64,000 nt of DNA from Rhizobium leguminosarum bv. viciae USDA 2370 (GCF_002008365.1 NZ_MRDL01000015.1:62001-126000), one strand, 5' to 3'. Shown: positions 17,373 through 25,121, counted from the stretch's first letter. Numbers and translations are program-made. The notes: generated from the letters alone by a model not told the origin.

Positions 17373-17714
17373 CTAACTGTTTTCTGCAGCCGGAAAAAGA
17401 TCGAACAGCGATTCGAGGAAAGCAAGCACGCTGACATTGCCGATGCTGTAATAGACCAGCCTGCCCTGACGGCGCGTATGGACCAGGCCTTCGAGCCTTA
17501 AACGCGCCAGCTGCTGCGAGACCATTGCCTGCTGTATGCCGAGGATGTTCTCGATTTCACTCACCGTCCGCTCCTCGTTCGCCAGTATGCAGAGGATCAG
17601 AAGTCGGGTCTGGTGCGCTAGCGCTTTCAGCAGATCGCTCGCTTCGTGGGCTTTTCCAGCGAGTTTGTGCAATTCCTGGCCGGTCATCCCCGGCTCGGGT
17701 TTGGGCAACGGCAT
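17373..17714 (-). CDS. ArsR/SmtB-family transcriptional regulator
   Basis: A 113-residue winged-helix protein. The recognition region is LGIQQAMVSQQLARLRLEGLV and the wing is RRQGRLVYYSI. The helix segment LAHQTRLLILCILANEE contains the single cysteine C42, at the position of the first thiol-sensing cysteine in BigR/SqrR-type sulfide sensors. The second cysteine of that pair is absent, and no metal-binding ELCVC motif is seen. It is an isolated gene between the LysR regulator and a dehydrogenase gene on the same strand. What it senses cannot be read from the sequence; the family is clear. Confidence 0.88.
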   Translation of the reverse strand: MPLPKPEPGMTGQELHKLAGKAHEASDLLKALAHQTRLLILCILANEERTVSEIENILGIQQAMVSQQLARLRLEGLVHTRRQGRLVYYSIGNVSVLAFLESLFDLFPAAENS

Positions 17715-17820
17715 TCGGTATTATCTCGGAAGGGAGGCGATGAGGTAGATCAGCACAATAGCATATTCGCACAAGCGAATTGGTCAAAAGTGATGAAATG
17801 CCAAAAAAGGTCCAAACAAA

Positions 17821-18591
17821 TCAGCAGATAAGCTGACCGCCGTTGATCTCGATCACCTGTCCGGTGATGTAGCCCGAGAGCGAGGGAGCCGCCAGGAACA
17901 GATAGGCGGGAGCGCAGTCCTCCGCCGTGCCGAGCCGCTGCAGGGGGATGGATTTTCTCGTCTGTTCCAGCTTTTCGCGGGAGGAATAGCGCTCATGGAA
18001 TTCCGTCTCGATCGTTCCCGGTGACACGCAATTGACGCGGATTCCGTCCGGTGCAAGCTCACGGGCAAGCGCCTTGGAATAGGTCGCAACGAAGGCTTTC
18101 GAAGCCGAATAGATCGAGGAGCCGGGGCTGCCGCCGGTCAGCGCCGAAATCGAAACCGTGTTGACGATGGCAGCGCCTTCAGCCGCCTTCAATGCCGGCA
18201 GCAGCGCGCGTGTCAGCGCCACCACCGATGTCTGGTTGAGCCGCACGACCGCCTCATATTCTGCGTCGGTGAGCGTGGCAGCGGGAAAACGGCCAAGCAT
18301 GGTACCGGCATTGTTGACGAGCACATCGACCCTGTCGAAGAAGGCGAGAGCATCTTCAGCAAATTGCGCTGCCCCACCAACTGCGGAGAAATCGGCATGC
18401 AGCAGCAGCGCCCGTCTTTCAGATTCAGCCGTCAGCAGGAAATCCGGGAGGTCGCGTCCCGGCTTGCGCCCGGTATGGACGATTACTTTCGCGCCGCAGT
18501 CCAGGAACTGCCGGGCCACTTCAAGGCCGATGCCGCGACCGGCGCCGGTCACGACCACATTGCGATTTTCGAACAGTCTGGGATGAAACAC
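17821..18591 (-). CDS. Short-chain dehydrogenase/reductase (FabG-like)
   Basis: A classical SDR of about 256 residues. It has the nucleotide-binding motif TGAGRGIG near the start, VLVNNAG, the catalytic serine region NTVSISA, and the catalytic YSASK tetrad segment. The carboxy-terminal GYITGQVIEINGG is typical of 3-oxoacyl reductase-like members. The frame is open to an ATG at 18645, but I prefer the GTG at 18591: AGGAGG stands eight bases ahead of it and the Rossmann fold then begins about ten residues in. The cofactor is NAD(P)H and the substrate is unknown. No close partner gene indicates a pathway. Confidence 0.85.
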   Translation of the reverse strand: MFHPRLFENRNVVVTGAGRGIGLEVARQFLDCGAKVIVHTGRKPGRDLPDFLLTAESERRALLLHADFSAVGGAAQFAEDALAFFDRVDVLVNNAGTMLGRFPAATLTDAEYEAVVRLNQTSVVALTRALLPALKAAEGAAIVNTVSISALTGGSPGSSIYSASKAFVATYSKALARELAPDGIRVNCVSPGTIETEFHERYSSREKLEQTRKSIPLQRLGTAEDCAPAYLFLAAPSLSGYITGQVIEINGGQLIC

Positions 18592-18742
18592 GAAGCCGTC
18601 CTCCTCGCGGACAGTGCCGCCGGTTGCGTCACTCGCCCTTAACATATGAGCACGCCGACCGAAAGAAAGGCGCGCATCGATCTTTCCCGGGAGAGACTTG
18701 GTCTCACCCCGGAAACTGCTCTTCCCAAGAAGTTCCAGCCTT

Positions 18743-19207
18743 TTAGTTTTCGGTCTCCAGAAGCCGCGCGCCTGGCCCCTCCTTGCCGAGCCGGTCGCAG
18801 GGATTGCGCAACGGACAGCTTTCGATCGACAGGCAGCCGCAGCCGATGCAACCTGTCAGACGGTCGCGCAGCAGGCTAAGCCGCCTGATTCGCGCGTCGA
18901 GATCATCCTTCCAGCGCGCCGACAGCGTCTGCCAGTCGGCGACGGTCGGCGTGCGTCCCTGCGGCAGGGACTCGAACGCCGCCTGGATTTCCGAAAGCGG
19001 AATGCCGACACGCTGCGCCACCTTGATGATGCCGAGCCGGCGAAGCACATCGCGGCCATAGCGCCGCTGGTTGCCGCGGGAGCGGATGCTCGAGATCAGC
19101 CCCTTGGTCTCGTAAAAATGCAGCGCCGAGACGGCCAGGCCGCTGCGCTCTGCCACTTCACCGACCGTCAGGAGCTTGCCGAGCGGCGCCGCGGGAATTG
19201 TATCCAT
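18743..19207 (-). CDS. soxR: Redox-sensitive transcriptional activator SoxR
   Basis: A 154-residue MerR-family regulator. The MerR helix-turn-helix is at residues about 14-45 ([20 protein letters not shown]), followed by a dimerisation helix and the [2Fe-2S] cluster motif [12 protein letters not shown] (C-x2-C-x-C-x5-C), which is diagnostic for SoxR. Oxidation of the cluster by redox-cycling compounds activates transcription. It is divergent from an FMN reductase gene, and a SoxR operator lies between them. Outside the enterics SoxR usually controls small sets of reductases and pumps directly, which fits this arrangement. The ATG at 19207 is used; a GTG lies one codon upstream. Confidence 0.95.
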   Translation of the reverse strand: MDTIPAAPLGKLLTVGEVAERSGLAVSALHFYETKGLISSIRSRGNQRRYGRDVLRRLGIIKVAQRVGIPLSEIQAAFESLPQGRTPTVADWQTLSARWKDDLDARIRRLSLLRDRLTGCIGCGCLSIESCPLRNPCDRLGKEGPGARLLETEN

Positions 19208-19213
19208 CACCTC

Positions 19214-19244
19214 TTGACCTCAATATTAGTTGAGGTTTTATAAC
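19214..19244 (+). promoter_or_regulatory. SoxR-controlled promoter with 19-bp spacer and SoxR box
   Basis: A -35 TTGACC (19214-19219) and a -10 TATAAC (19239-19244) are separated by 19 bases, the over-long spacer characteristic of MerR-family activated promoters. Inside it lies the 18-bp dyad CCTCAA-N6-TTGAGG (19218-19235), which matches known SoxR boxes. It faces the FMN reductase gene and also overlaps the soxR upstream region. Confidence 0.85.
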
Positions 19245-19290
19245 TTTGGCTCCTGCAATCGTAAAGTCCAATCGCAACAAGGAGCGACGC

Positions 19291-19887
19291 GTGAAAACAC
19301 CCACCAGGCTGGCTGTCATCTATGGGAGCACGAGAGAGGGCCGCATCTGCGACCGGGTGGTCAAATGGCTGACGCAGGAGCTCGTCCGCTTCCCGCAATT
19401 TGATATCGACATCATCGACCCGCTGGATTTCGCGCTGCCGGCCAACCGTGACATGACGCACCCCGAAATCGACAGGCTCGCCGGACGGCTTGGCATGGCC
19501 GACGCCTTCATCATCGTCACGCCGGAATACAATCACAGCTTCACCGCCTCGTTGAAGTCGATCATCGATTTCTTCTTCGAGCCCTGGCAGGGCAAGCCGG
19601 TCGCCTTCGTTTCCTATGGCGGCATATCTGGCGGCCTGCGCGCCGTCGAACAGCTGCGGCTCGTCTTTGCCGAACTCCACGCCGTGACGATCCGCGATTC
19701 GGTCAGCTTTGCCGCACCTTGGAACCGCTTCGACACAGACGGGCGGCTCGACAATCCCGCCGAGGCAATGCGTTTGCTCGATCGGATGATGACGAGGCTG
19801 GAATGGTGGACGCAGGCGCTCGTCGCTGCCCGCAGCGATCGTCCCTATACCGACATAGAGCGCCGCGCGTCTTTTCAGACGCGCTAA
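19291..19887 (+). CDS. NADPH-dependent FMN reductase / quinone reductase family
   Basis: A 198-residue flavodoxin-like reductase. It has the FMN phosphate loop GSTREGR near residue 12, the TPEYNHSFTASLKSIID segment that binds flavin near 80, and SYGGISGG near 115. The GTG at 19291 is chosen because AAGGAG stands seven bases before it; an upstream TTG at 19246 would fall at the transcription start of the SoxR promoter. The gene is a probable SoxR target that removes or two-electron-reduces redox-cycling quinones. The last codons (from 19856, encoding ERRASFQTR) lie inside a dispersed palindromic repeat, so the carboxy terminus is repeat-derived. Confidence 0.88.
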   Translation: MKTPTRLAVIYGSTREGRICDRVVKWLTQELVRFPQFDIDIIDPLDFALPANRDMTHPEIDRLAGRLGMADAFIIVTPEYNHSFTASLKSIIDFFFEPWQGKPVAFVSYGGISGGLRAVEQLRLVFAELHAVTIRDSVSFAAPWNRFDTDGRLDNPAEAMRLLDRMMTRLEWWTQALVAARSDRPYTDIERRASFQTR

Positions 19888-19959
19888 GGACGCTCTATCA
19901 CTTTGAATCTGCGCATAATCCTTTCCGAAAATCGATTCCGATTTTCGGGGTTACGCGCT
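19856..19959. repeat. Dispersed palindromic mosaic element, copy 1
   Basis: It starts with TAGAGCGCCGCGCGTC inside the 3' end of the FMN reductase gene and continues through AGGACGCTCTATCAC to an inner palindrome CCGAAAATCG-ATTC-CGATTTTCGG (19925-19948). A second copy in the opposite orientation, about 90 % identical over the shared part, is at 42654-42741. Only copy 1 has the extra TTTTCAGACGCGCTA arm. Confidence 0.88.
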
Positions 19960-19982
19960 AGCCGCCTGAGGCAGAAAGCTCC

Positions 19983-20050
19983 GGTTCCGTTCCCGGCAGG
20001 TACGGAACCATTGGGAACACCCGGACAGGACCTCCGTCCGGGTGTTTCCC
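19983..20050 (+). promoter_or_regulatory. Two strong hairpins in the leader before the TPP riboswitch
   Basis: The first stem is GGTTCCGT / ACGGAACC at about 19983-20009. The second, 20013-20050, pairs GGGAACACCCGGAC with GTCCGGGTGTTTCCC with one bulged T. There is no open frame here. They lie 90-160 bases ahead of the riboswitch and could be a terminator for the upstream gene or part of the thi leader. Confidence 0.5.
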
Positions 20051-20139
20051 GTCACATCAGGCTCATCCCGACCGCGCGGACGGGTTCGCAATTTTGCTGT
20101 TGCGGGGAGGAAACCCCGGTGATAGTTTCCGCGCAAATA

Positions 20140-20234
20140 ACAGGGGAGCTCCGTATCGCCGGGGCTGAGATGTGAGGTGCAAGCCTCTGGACCCTTCAAA
20201 GCTGATCTGGGTAATGCCAGCGGAGCGAGGTTCA
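20140..20234 (+). promoter_or_regulatory. Thiamine pyrophosphate (TPP) riboswitch
   Basis: The conserved aptamer core is present in order: GGGGAGC (P2 start), GGGGCTGAGA (20161-20170), ACCCTT (20191-20196), GCTGATCTGGGTAATGCCAG (20201-20220) and GCGGAG. It ends two bases before the ykoF start codon, so ligand binding can mask the ribosome binding site GCGAGG. This indicates translational repression by TPP of the ykoF-thiXZY operon. Confidence 0.95.
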
Positions 20235-20235
20235 G

Positions 20236-20844
20236 ATGTTCTCAGGCGCACAGGTGTCACTCTATCCGATGTCCGGCAATTTCGACGGCATCATTCTTGA
20301 TGCCGTCAAGGCGCTCGACGCCTATCGCGACCGGCTGCGCATCGAGACCGATGACATCTCCACGCTGCTGGTCGGCCCGCCTGACATTCTCTTCGCCGCC
20401 ATGCACGATCTATTCGTTGCCGCTGCGAAGACCGGCGAGCATTGCGTCCTGTCCGCCGCCGTTTCACGTGGCTGCCCCGGCGAGCCCGACGACGTCATCT
20501 GCGGCGTCAATCCTTCCCTCGGTCAGGCGGAGCCGCTTGCCGAGCGTATAACAGCCGCACTTGCCGCCGTTGAAACCACCACCGAGACCGGCCAGCCGAC
20601 CGCTGCGCAATTCTCGCTCTACGTCATGGGAACCGGTACCCATATGGACGAGATTTATGGCTGCATCGACTTCCTGAAGCGCTCCGGCACCTTCGACCGT
20701 GCCAAGAATTTCTGCACCAGGCTTTCTGGCGATGCCGGTGCCGTCTTCGCAACCATTCGTGAGGCCTTCTATCGCTTCGGCGACCCCGAGGGACATGTTA
20801 CCCTCGACATCACGGCGTCTGCCAATAGCCCGACGAAAGCCTGA
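20236..20844 (+). CDS. ykoF: YkoF-family thiamine/hydroxymethylpyrimidine-binding protein
   Basis: A 202-residue protein made of two tandem ferredoxin-like Ykof repeats: about 5-90 (SLYPMSGNFDGIILDAVKALD) and about 115-200 (FSLYVMGTGTHMDEIYGCIDFL). The Bacillus YkoF homologue binds thiamine and its pyrimidine moiety in the cytoplasm. The gene is first in an operon directly under a TPP riboswitch and precedes the thiX-thiZ-thiY importer. By inference it accepts or buffers the imported pyrimidine or thiamine. The start codon follows the riboswitch by two bases. Confidence 0.92.
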   Translation: MFSGAQVSLYPMSGNFDGIILDAVKALDAYRDRLRIETDDISTLLVGPPDILFAAMHDLFVAAAKTGEHCVLSAAVSRGCPGEPDDVICGVNPSLGQAEPLAERITAALAAVETTTETGQPTAAQFSLYVMGTGTHMDEIYGCIDFLKRSGTFDRAKNFCTRLSGDAGAVFATIREAFYRFGDPEGHVTLDITASANSPTKA

Positions 20845-20856
20845 AATCGAACGCTG

Positions 20857-21663
20857 ATGACACTGCCACAACCATCGGCTTCGCGCCTTGCCGCGCTCCG
20901 CGCCGCTCTCTACCGGGGCATACCCGCCTTGCTGGCCGGCTGCGTCTTTTTGGCGGCATGGGAACTCTATGTCGATCTTTCCGGTATCAAACCTTCCATC
21001 CTGCCGGCGCCTTCGCGCATCGTCATCCAGGGCTGGCTGAACCGCGAGGCGCTGATATCAAACACCTGGCCGACGCTCGGCGCGACACTCGGAGGTTTCG
21101 CGCTGTCGCTGGCCTTCGCCTTCGCCGCCTCGATCCTCATGGATTTCGTGCCCTTTATGCGCCGGGCATTGCTGCCGATCTTCATCGCCAGCCAGACCCT
21201 GCCGCTGGTGGCGATCGCGCCCCTCGTCGTCCTCTGGTTCGGCTTCGGCCTGTTGCCGAAGATCCTGCTGGTGGCGCTCGTCACCTTCTTCCCGCTGCTC
21301 GTCGCCTTGCTGCAGGGCTATGAATCGACCGACCGCGACATCGCCGAATTGCTGAATTCGATGAAGGCGAGCCGCTGGCGCATTTTCCGCCTGGCACGGC
21401 TTCCCTCCTCGTTGCCCTATTTCTTCGCCGGCCTCAGAATCTCGATCACCTACGCCGTCGTCGGCGCGATCTTTGCCGAATATGCCGGCGCCGCCCGCGG
21501 CCTCGGCATCTATATCCTCAACGCCAAGAACAATTTCCGTCCCGATCTCGTGCTCGCCGCCGTCGTCATCAGCGCCGTTCTGACACTCTGCCTCTTCGGA
21601 GCGACGCTATTGATCCAGCGCCTCGTCATGCCCTGGCAGCCAACCGCGGAGCGGCGCCGATGA
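20857..21663 (+). CDS. thiX: ABC transporter permease of a thiamine-precursor importer
   Basis: A 268-residue inner-membrane permease of the SsuC/TauC/ThiX type with about six hydrophobic segments (for example PALLAGCVFLAAWELYV and LVVLWFGFGLLPKILLVAL). The cytoplasmic EAA-like loop that docks the ATPase is near ELLNSMKASRWRIFRLARLP. It starts 12 bases after ykoF and overlaps thiZ by four bases (ATGA). Under riboswitch control and with thiY downstream, it should carry hydroxymethylpyrimidine, formylaminopyrimidine or a related precursor inward. Confidence 0.9.
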   Translation: MTLPQPSASRLAALRAALYRGIPALLAGCVFLAAWELYVDLSGIKPSILPAPSRIVIQGWLNREALISNTWPTLGATLGGFALSLAFAFAASILMDFVPFMRRALLPIFIASQTLPLVAIAPLVVLWFGFGLLPKILLVALVTFFPLLVALLQGYESTDRDIAELLNSMKASRWRIFRLARLPSSLPYFFAGLRISITYAVVGAIFAEYAGAARGLGIYILNAKNNFRPDLVLAAVVISAVLTLCLFGATLLIQRLVMPWQPTAERRR

Positions 21664-22472
21664 GCGATGCAATGGTTGAACTGCACAGTATCTCGAAGTC
21701 CTTCGACGGCATGAAGGTGCTGGGCGATATTTCGCTCGCCGTCGCAGACGGCGAGTTCGTTTCGATCGTCGGCCCCTCCGGCTCCGGAAAATCGACGGTG
21801 CTGCGACTGCTGACCCAGGCACTGCGCCCCGATGCCGGCACCATGCTTTTTAAGGGCGTGCCGCTGGAACAGGCGCCGCATTCCTTCGCCTTCATGCCGC
21901 AACGCGATGCGCTGATGCCCTGGCGCCGGATCATCGACAATGCGGCACTCGGTCTCGAGGTGAAAGGCATGAGCCGCCGCGCGGCCCGCGCCGCCGTCGC
22001 ACCGCTGTTCGAGAGCTTCGGCCTTGCCGGCTTCGAACACCACTATCCCTCCGAACTGTCAGGCGGCATGCGCCAGCGCGCCGCGCTGCTGCGCACCGTC
22101 GTCCAGACCCAGGACATGCTGCTGCTCGACGAGCCTTTCGGCGCGCTGGACGCGCTGACGCGCACGCAGATCCAGGAATGGCTGCAGGGCATGTGGACCG
22201 AACACCGTTGGACGGCGCTGCTGATCACCCATGATGTTCGCGAGGCCGTGTTCCTCTCCGACCGGATCTACGTGCTTTCGGCCCGTCCGGCGCGTATCAT
22301 CCGCGAATTCCGCGTTCCCCTGCCCCGCCCGAGAAGCATTGCCGATCTCGGCTCGCCGGCGGCCCAGGCGATCGAAACCGAAATCCTGCAAACCCTGCTT
22401 CATCCGCTAGAACAGGATGATTTTAGGCCGGTCGGCCTCAAATCTGAATCCTGTTCTGATTTAAAGAGTTAG
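21660..22472 (+). CDS. thiZ: ABC transporter ATPase of the thiamine-precursor importer
   Basis: A 270-residue NitT/TauT-type ATP-binding protein. It has Walker A GPSGSGKST near residue 40, Q-loop MPQRD, signature LSGGMRQRAALLRT, Walker B MLLLDEPFGALD, and the switch histidine in LLITHDVREAV. It overlaps thiX by four bases. The last about 20 residues are encoded by a palindromic repeat that begins at 22409 and contains the stop codon, so the natural end of the protein was probably shorter. The pairing with thiX and thiY gives the function. Confidence 0.92.
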   Translation: MSDAMVELHSISKSFDGMKVLGDISLAVADGEFVSIVGPSGSGKSTVLRLLTQALRPDAGTMLFKGVPLEQAPHSFAFMPQRDALMPWRRIIDNAALGLEVKGMSRRAARAAVAPLFESFGLAGFEHHYPSELSGGMRQRAALLRTVVQTQDMLLLDEPFGALDALTRTQIQEWLQGMWTEHRWTALLITHDVREAVFLSDRIYVLSARPARIIREFRVPLPRPRSIADLGSPAAQAIETEILQTLLHPLEQDDFRPVGLKSESCSDLKS

Positions 22473-22521
22473 AGCATGATGTCGTCCGAAAACCGCTCAC
22501 ACTTTTCGGCATCATGCTCTA
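22409..22521. repeat. Composite palindromic element between thiZ and thiY
   Basis: Two hairpins in a row. The first is AGAACAGGAT / ATCCTGTTCT (22409-22418 and 22448-22457), enclosing AGGCCG-GT-CGGCCT. The second is TAGAGCATGATG / CATCATGCTCTA (22470-22481 and 22510-22521), enclosing CCGAAAA / TTTTCGG. It overlaps the 3' end of thiZ. A related composite lies on the other side of thiY. Confidence 0.88.
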
Positions 22522-22540
22522 GAGACCTGAGGAGGTCACC

Positions 22541-23551
22541 ATGCTGCTTCTCACCCGTCGCCAGACGATCTTCGCCGCCATCGCGGCAAGCCTCGCCGGC
22601 CGTACCGCCCTCGCCCAATCGGCGCCCGCAAAGGTTCGCATCGCGCTCGACTGGACACCCAACACCAACCATATCGGCATCTATGTCGCCAAGGCGAAGG
22701 GCTTCTATGCCGATGCCGGGCTCGATGTCGAGATTCTTCCCTTCACCGACACCAGCGCCGGAACGCTGGTGTCCAACGGCGTCGCCGATTTCGGCATCAG
22801 CAGCGAGATCGAGACCCTCACGCAGCGCGCTGGCGGCGGTGACGTGAAGATGGTCTACGGCGTCGTCCAGACAGAAACCGCACGCCTGATCTTCAAGGGC
22901 GGACGCGACGACATCAAGAGCCCGAAAGACCTCGACGGCAAGACCTATGGCGGCTTTGGCGGCACCTGGGAGAGCGCGCTGATCTCCGCGATGATCCGCA
23001 ATGATGGCGGCAAGGGCGACGTCAAGACCGTCACTCTCGGCACCTCCGCCTACGAGGCGCTGGACAATGGCTCGATCGATTTCACGCTGGAGATTTACAC
23101 CTGGGAAGGCATCGCCGCCGAACTGGAAAACCGGAAGATCGGCCGCTTCCACTATTCCGATTATGGCATTCCCGACGAGCAGACGACGGTCATCGTCTCC
23201 AGCGACGCCTATCTCTCCGCAAGTCGGGAACACGCTCGCGCCTTCATCCAAGCGACACGAAAGGGTTATGCCTACTCCGTCGACCATCCCGACGAAGCCT
23301 GCGAGCTGCTGATCTCTGGAAGCAACGGCGCACTGATGAACACGGAACTGGTAAAGGCTTCTCAAAAGGCATTGATCGAGGGGCACTTCCTGAAATCCGA
23401 GGCCGGCGTGATCGGTAAGCTCGACCCGGCAAAGGCCGAGGGCCTCGGCGGCTTCCTGATGGAGAATGGCATTCTGGTCGATGCGAATGGCGCCGCACTC
23501 AAGGAGAAGCCGGACTTTTCCACCTATTATACCAACGAACTTCTCGACTGA
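22541..23551 (+). CDS. thiY: Periplasmic thiamine-precursor binding protein (NMT1/THI5-like)
   Basis: A 336-residue substrate-binding protein. A signal peptide covers about residues 1-26 (RRQTIFAAIAASLAGRTALAQ). The mature protein begins KVRIALDWTPNTNHIGIYVAKAKG in form, the hallmark of the NMT1/ThiY family that binds formylaminopyrimidine or hydroxymethylpyrimidine. YGGFGGTWES near 145 lies in the ligand-binding region. AGGAGG precedes the ATG. It lies in the riboswitch operon but is separated from thiZ by a palindromic element that may adjust relative expression. Confidence 0.93.
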   Translation: MLLLTRRQTIFAAIAASLAGRTALAQSAPAKVRIALDWTPNTNHIGIYVAKAKGFYADAGLDVEILPFTDTSAGTLVSNGVADFGISSEIETLTQRAGGGDVKMVYGVVQTETARLIFKGGRDDIKSPKDLDGKTYGGFGGTWESALISAMIRNDGGKGDVKTVTLGTSAYEALDNGSIDFTLEIYTWEGIAAELENRKIGRFHYSDYGIPDEQTTVIVSSDAYLSASREHARAFIQATRKGYAYSVDHPDEACELLISGSNGALMNTELVKASQKALIEGHFLKSEAGVIGKLDPAKAEGLGGFLMENGILVDANGAALKEKPDFSTYYTNELLD

Positions 23552-23597
23552 GCCCACCCCCTGCCTTGCCCGTCGCGGCTTTCCGCTGCAAAATCTC

Positions 23598-23712
23598 AGA
23601 TACGGATTCAGATCTTGGGCTGCTCCGGCCTAAGAGCTGAATCCGTATCTAAATCAAGGAAGTGGTGCATGATGTCGTCCGAGCACCGCTCAAACTTTTC
23701 GGCATCATGCTC
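23598..23712. repeat. Composite palindromic element downstream of thiY
   Basis: A perfect 14-bp stem AGATACGGATTCAG / CTGAATCCGTATCT (23598-23611 and 23637-23650) is followed by GCATGATG / CATCATGC (23667-23674 and 23703-23710). The second part is closely similar to the second part of the element at 22470-22521, including TGATGTCGTCCGA and ACTTTTCGGCATCATGCTCT. It separates the thi operon from the acyltransferase gene and may act as a terminator. Confidence 0.85.
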
Positions 23713-23733
23713 TGGGCAAGGTGGGGAGGCAGG

Positions 23734-24954
23734 ATGCGACAACAGGAGAGACTGGCCGGAGCGGACTTTCTGCGTGCGACGGCATGTCTGCTGGTGCTCG
23801 CCCACCACTTCGCGCTGCGGCTGGATATGCGCAGAATCCCTGACGAACTCGGACCGACCGCACATATCCTCCGCTTCGGCAATTTCGGCGTCGCCATCTT
23901 CTTCGTGCTCAGCGGCTTTCTTCTTGCCCATCCCTTCTGGCGCGCGCTCGACGCCGGTAGCGCCATGCCGAGCCTCCGCCATTACGCGATCCGCAGGGCG
24001 GCGCGCATCGCTCCGGGCTTCTGGTTCGCCGCCACCATCGGCTTCGCTCTCAGCCTGACGCTGCTTGCCCTGCCGCTGACGCCGGAGCTTGTGCTCCGCT
24101 ACGTCTCCGGGCTGCTGTTCATGAGCCAGTGGCATTGGCGTACCTTGTTTCCTGTCGAAGCCGACGGGCCGCTCTGGTCGATTGCCTTCGAGGTCACCAG
24201 CTATGTGCTCCTGCCGATCTGCTTTCTCCTGCTATTTCGTTTGCCCCTCCTGAGGCGGCGCCCGTTGCTTGCCCGCTTCGCCTGGCTTTGCGTCATCGCA
24301 GCCGTACTTCTCGCCCATGTGCTGATTCTGGCCTTATTTCCGCTCGACGACATCGGACGCGGCTGGCAGTACGGCCTGCAGGGCGGCGCGAAGGAGTGGA
24401 TGCCGAGATATAATCCGATCGGCTTCTTTGCCGTCTTCGCGCTCGGCGCGCTTGCCGCGAGCGTCGAGGTCATGCTCCCAACAAGGCGCGCCTCCTGGTT
24501 CGATGTTGTATCGCTCCTGGCCATCGCCGTTGCCGGCTACCGCCTCGTCATATCGCCCGGCGGCTCCGACGAGGCTTACGGCTGGCTCGAAATCCCCTAC
24601 GGTTTTCCGGTCTTTCCGCTGGCGGTCGCAACGGCGCTCGTTTCGCTCAGCCATTCGCAACTCCTGGGCAGGCTGTTCGACAACGCTCCTGTCCGCTACA
24701 TCGCAAAGATCTCCTTCGGCATCTATATCTGGCAGGAGATCATCCTGATATTGATCCAGAGACTCGACCCGGGCTCGTTTGGCTTTTCCTCGGAAAATGT
24801 CGTCGCCGGCTGGCTGCAATCTTGCGGGCTGGCGGGGGCGCTCATCCTTCTGGTCGCGAGCCTCAGCTACTTCCTGCTGGAAAAACCGGCGATCGATTTC
24901 GGCAACCGGCTGACATCTCGCCTACCCAATCGGGCTACTCCTTTCAAAGTATAA
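23734..24954 (+). CDS. Integral-membrane acyltransferase family 3 protein (OafA/YrhL type)
   Basis: A 406-residue polytopic membrane protein. The amino-terminal LAGADFLRATACLLVLAHHF contains the family's conserved R and catalytic H region. About ten hydrophobic helices follow, with GVAIFFVLSGFLLAHPFW in the second and EGPLWSIAFE-like (ADGPLWSIAFEVTSY) near 150. Family members acetylate or otherwise acylate exopolysaccharide, lipopolysaccharide or Nod-factor sugars. The ATG at 23734 is used because GGGAGG precedes it; the frame is open further upstream only through a palindromic repeat. An ExoY-like gene follows, so surface polysaccharide modification is a reasonable but unproven role. Confidence 0.85.
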   Translation: MRQQERLAGADFLRATACLLVLAHHFALRLDMRRIPDELGPTAHILRFGNFGVAIFFVLSGFLLAHPFWRALDAGSAMPSLRHYAIRRAARIAPGFWFAATIGFALSLTLLALPLTPELVLRYVSGLLFMSQWHWRTLFPVEADGPLWSIAFEVTSYVLLPICFLLLFRLPLLRRRPLLARFAWLCVIAAVLLAHVLILALFPLDDIGRGWQYGLQGGAKEWMPRYNPIGFFAVFALGALAASVEVMLPTRRASWFDVVSLLAIAVAGYRLVISPGGSDEAYGWLEIPYGFPVFPLAVATALVSLSHSQLLGRLFDNAPVRYIAKISFGIYIWQEIILILIQRLDPGSFGFSSENVVAGWLQSCGLAGALILLVASLSYFLLEKPAIDFGNRLTSRLPNRATPFKV

Positions 24955-25121
24955 ATTCCCCATAAGTGCAACTACAGGCATTAAGGTTAACGCGAAATAC
25001 TCCCATTTTTGGCGTCTTTAGGGTTATCAAATTCATATTTATACCGATGACAAACGATACGTGACCATGTATCTGTCTCACTGCTGTTCAGTATCGCATC
25101 TAAACTTGTGGACCTTGCGTA

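Noticed and set aside
23662..23733. Amino-terminal extension of the acyltransferase
   Set aside because: The 24 extra codons are translated from the palindromic repeat; GGGAGG before the ATG at 23734 supports the shorter protein.
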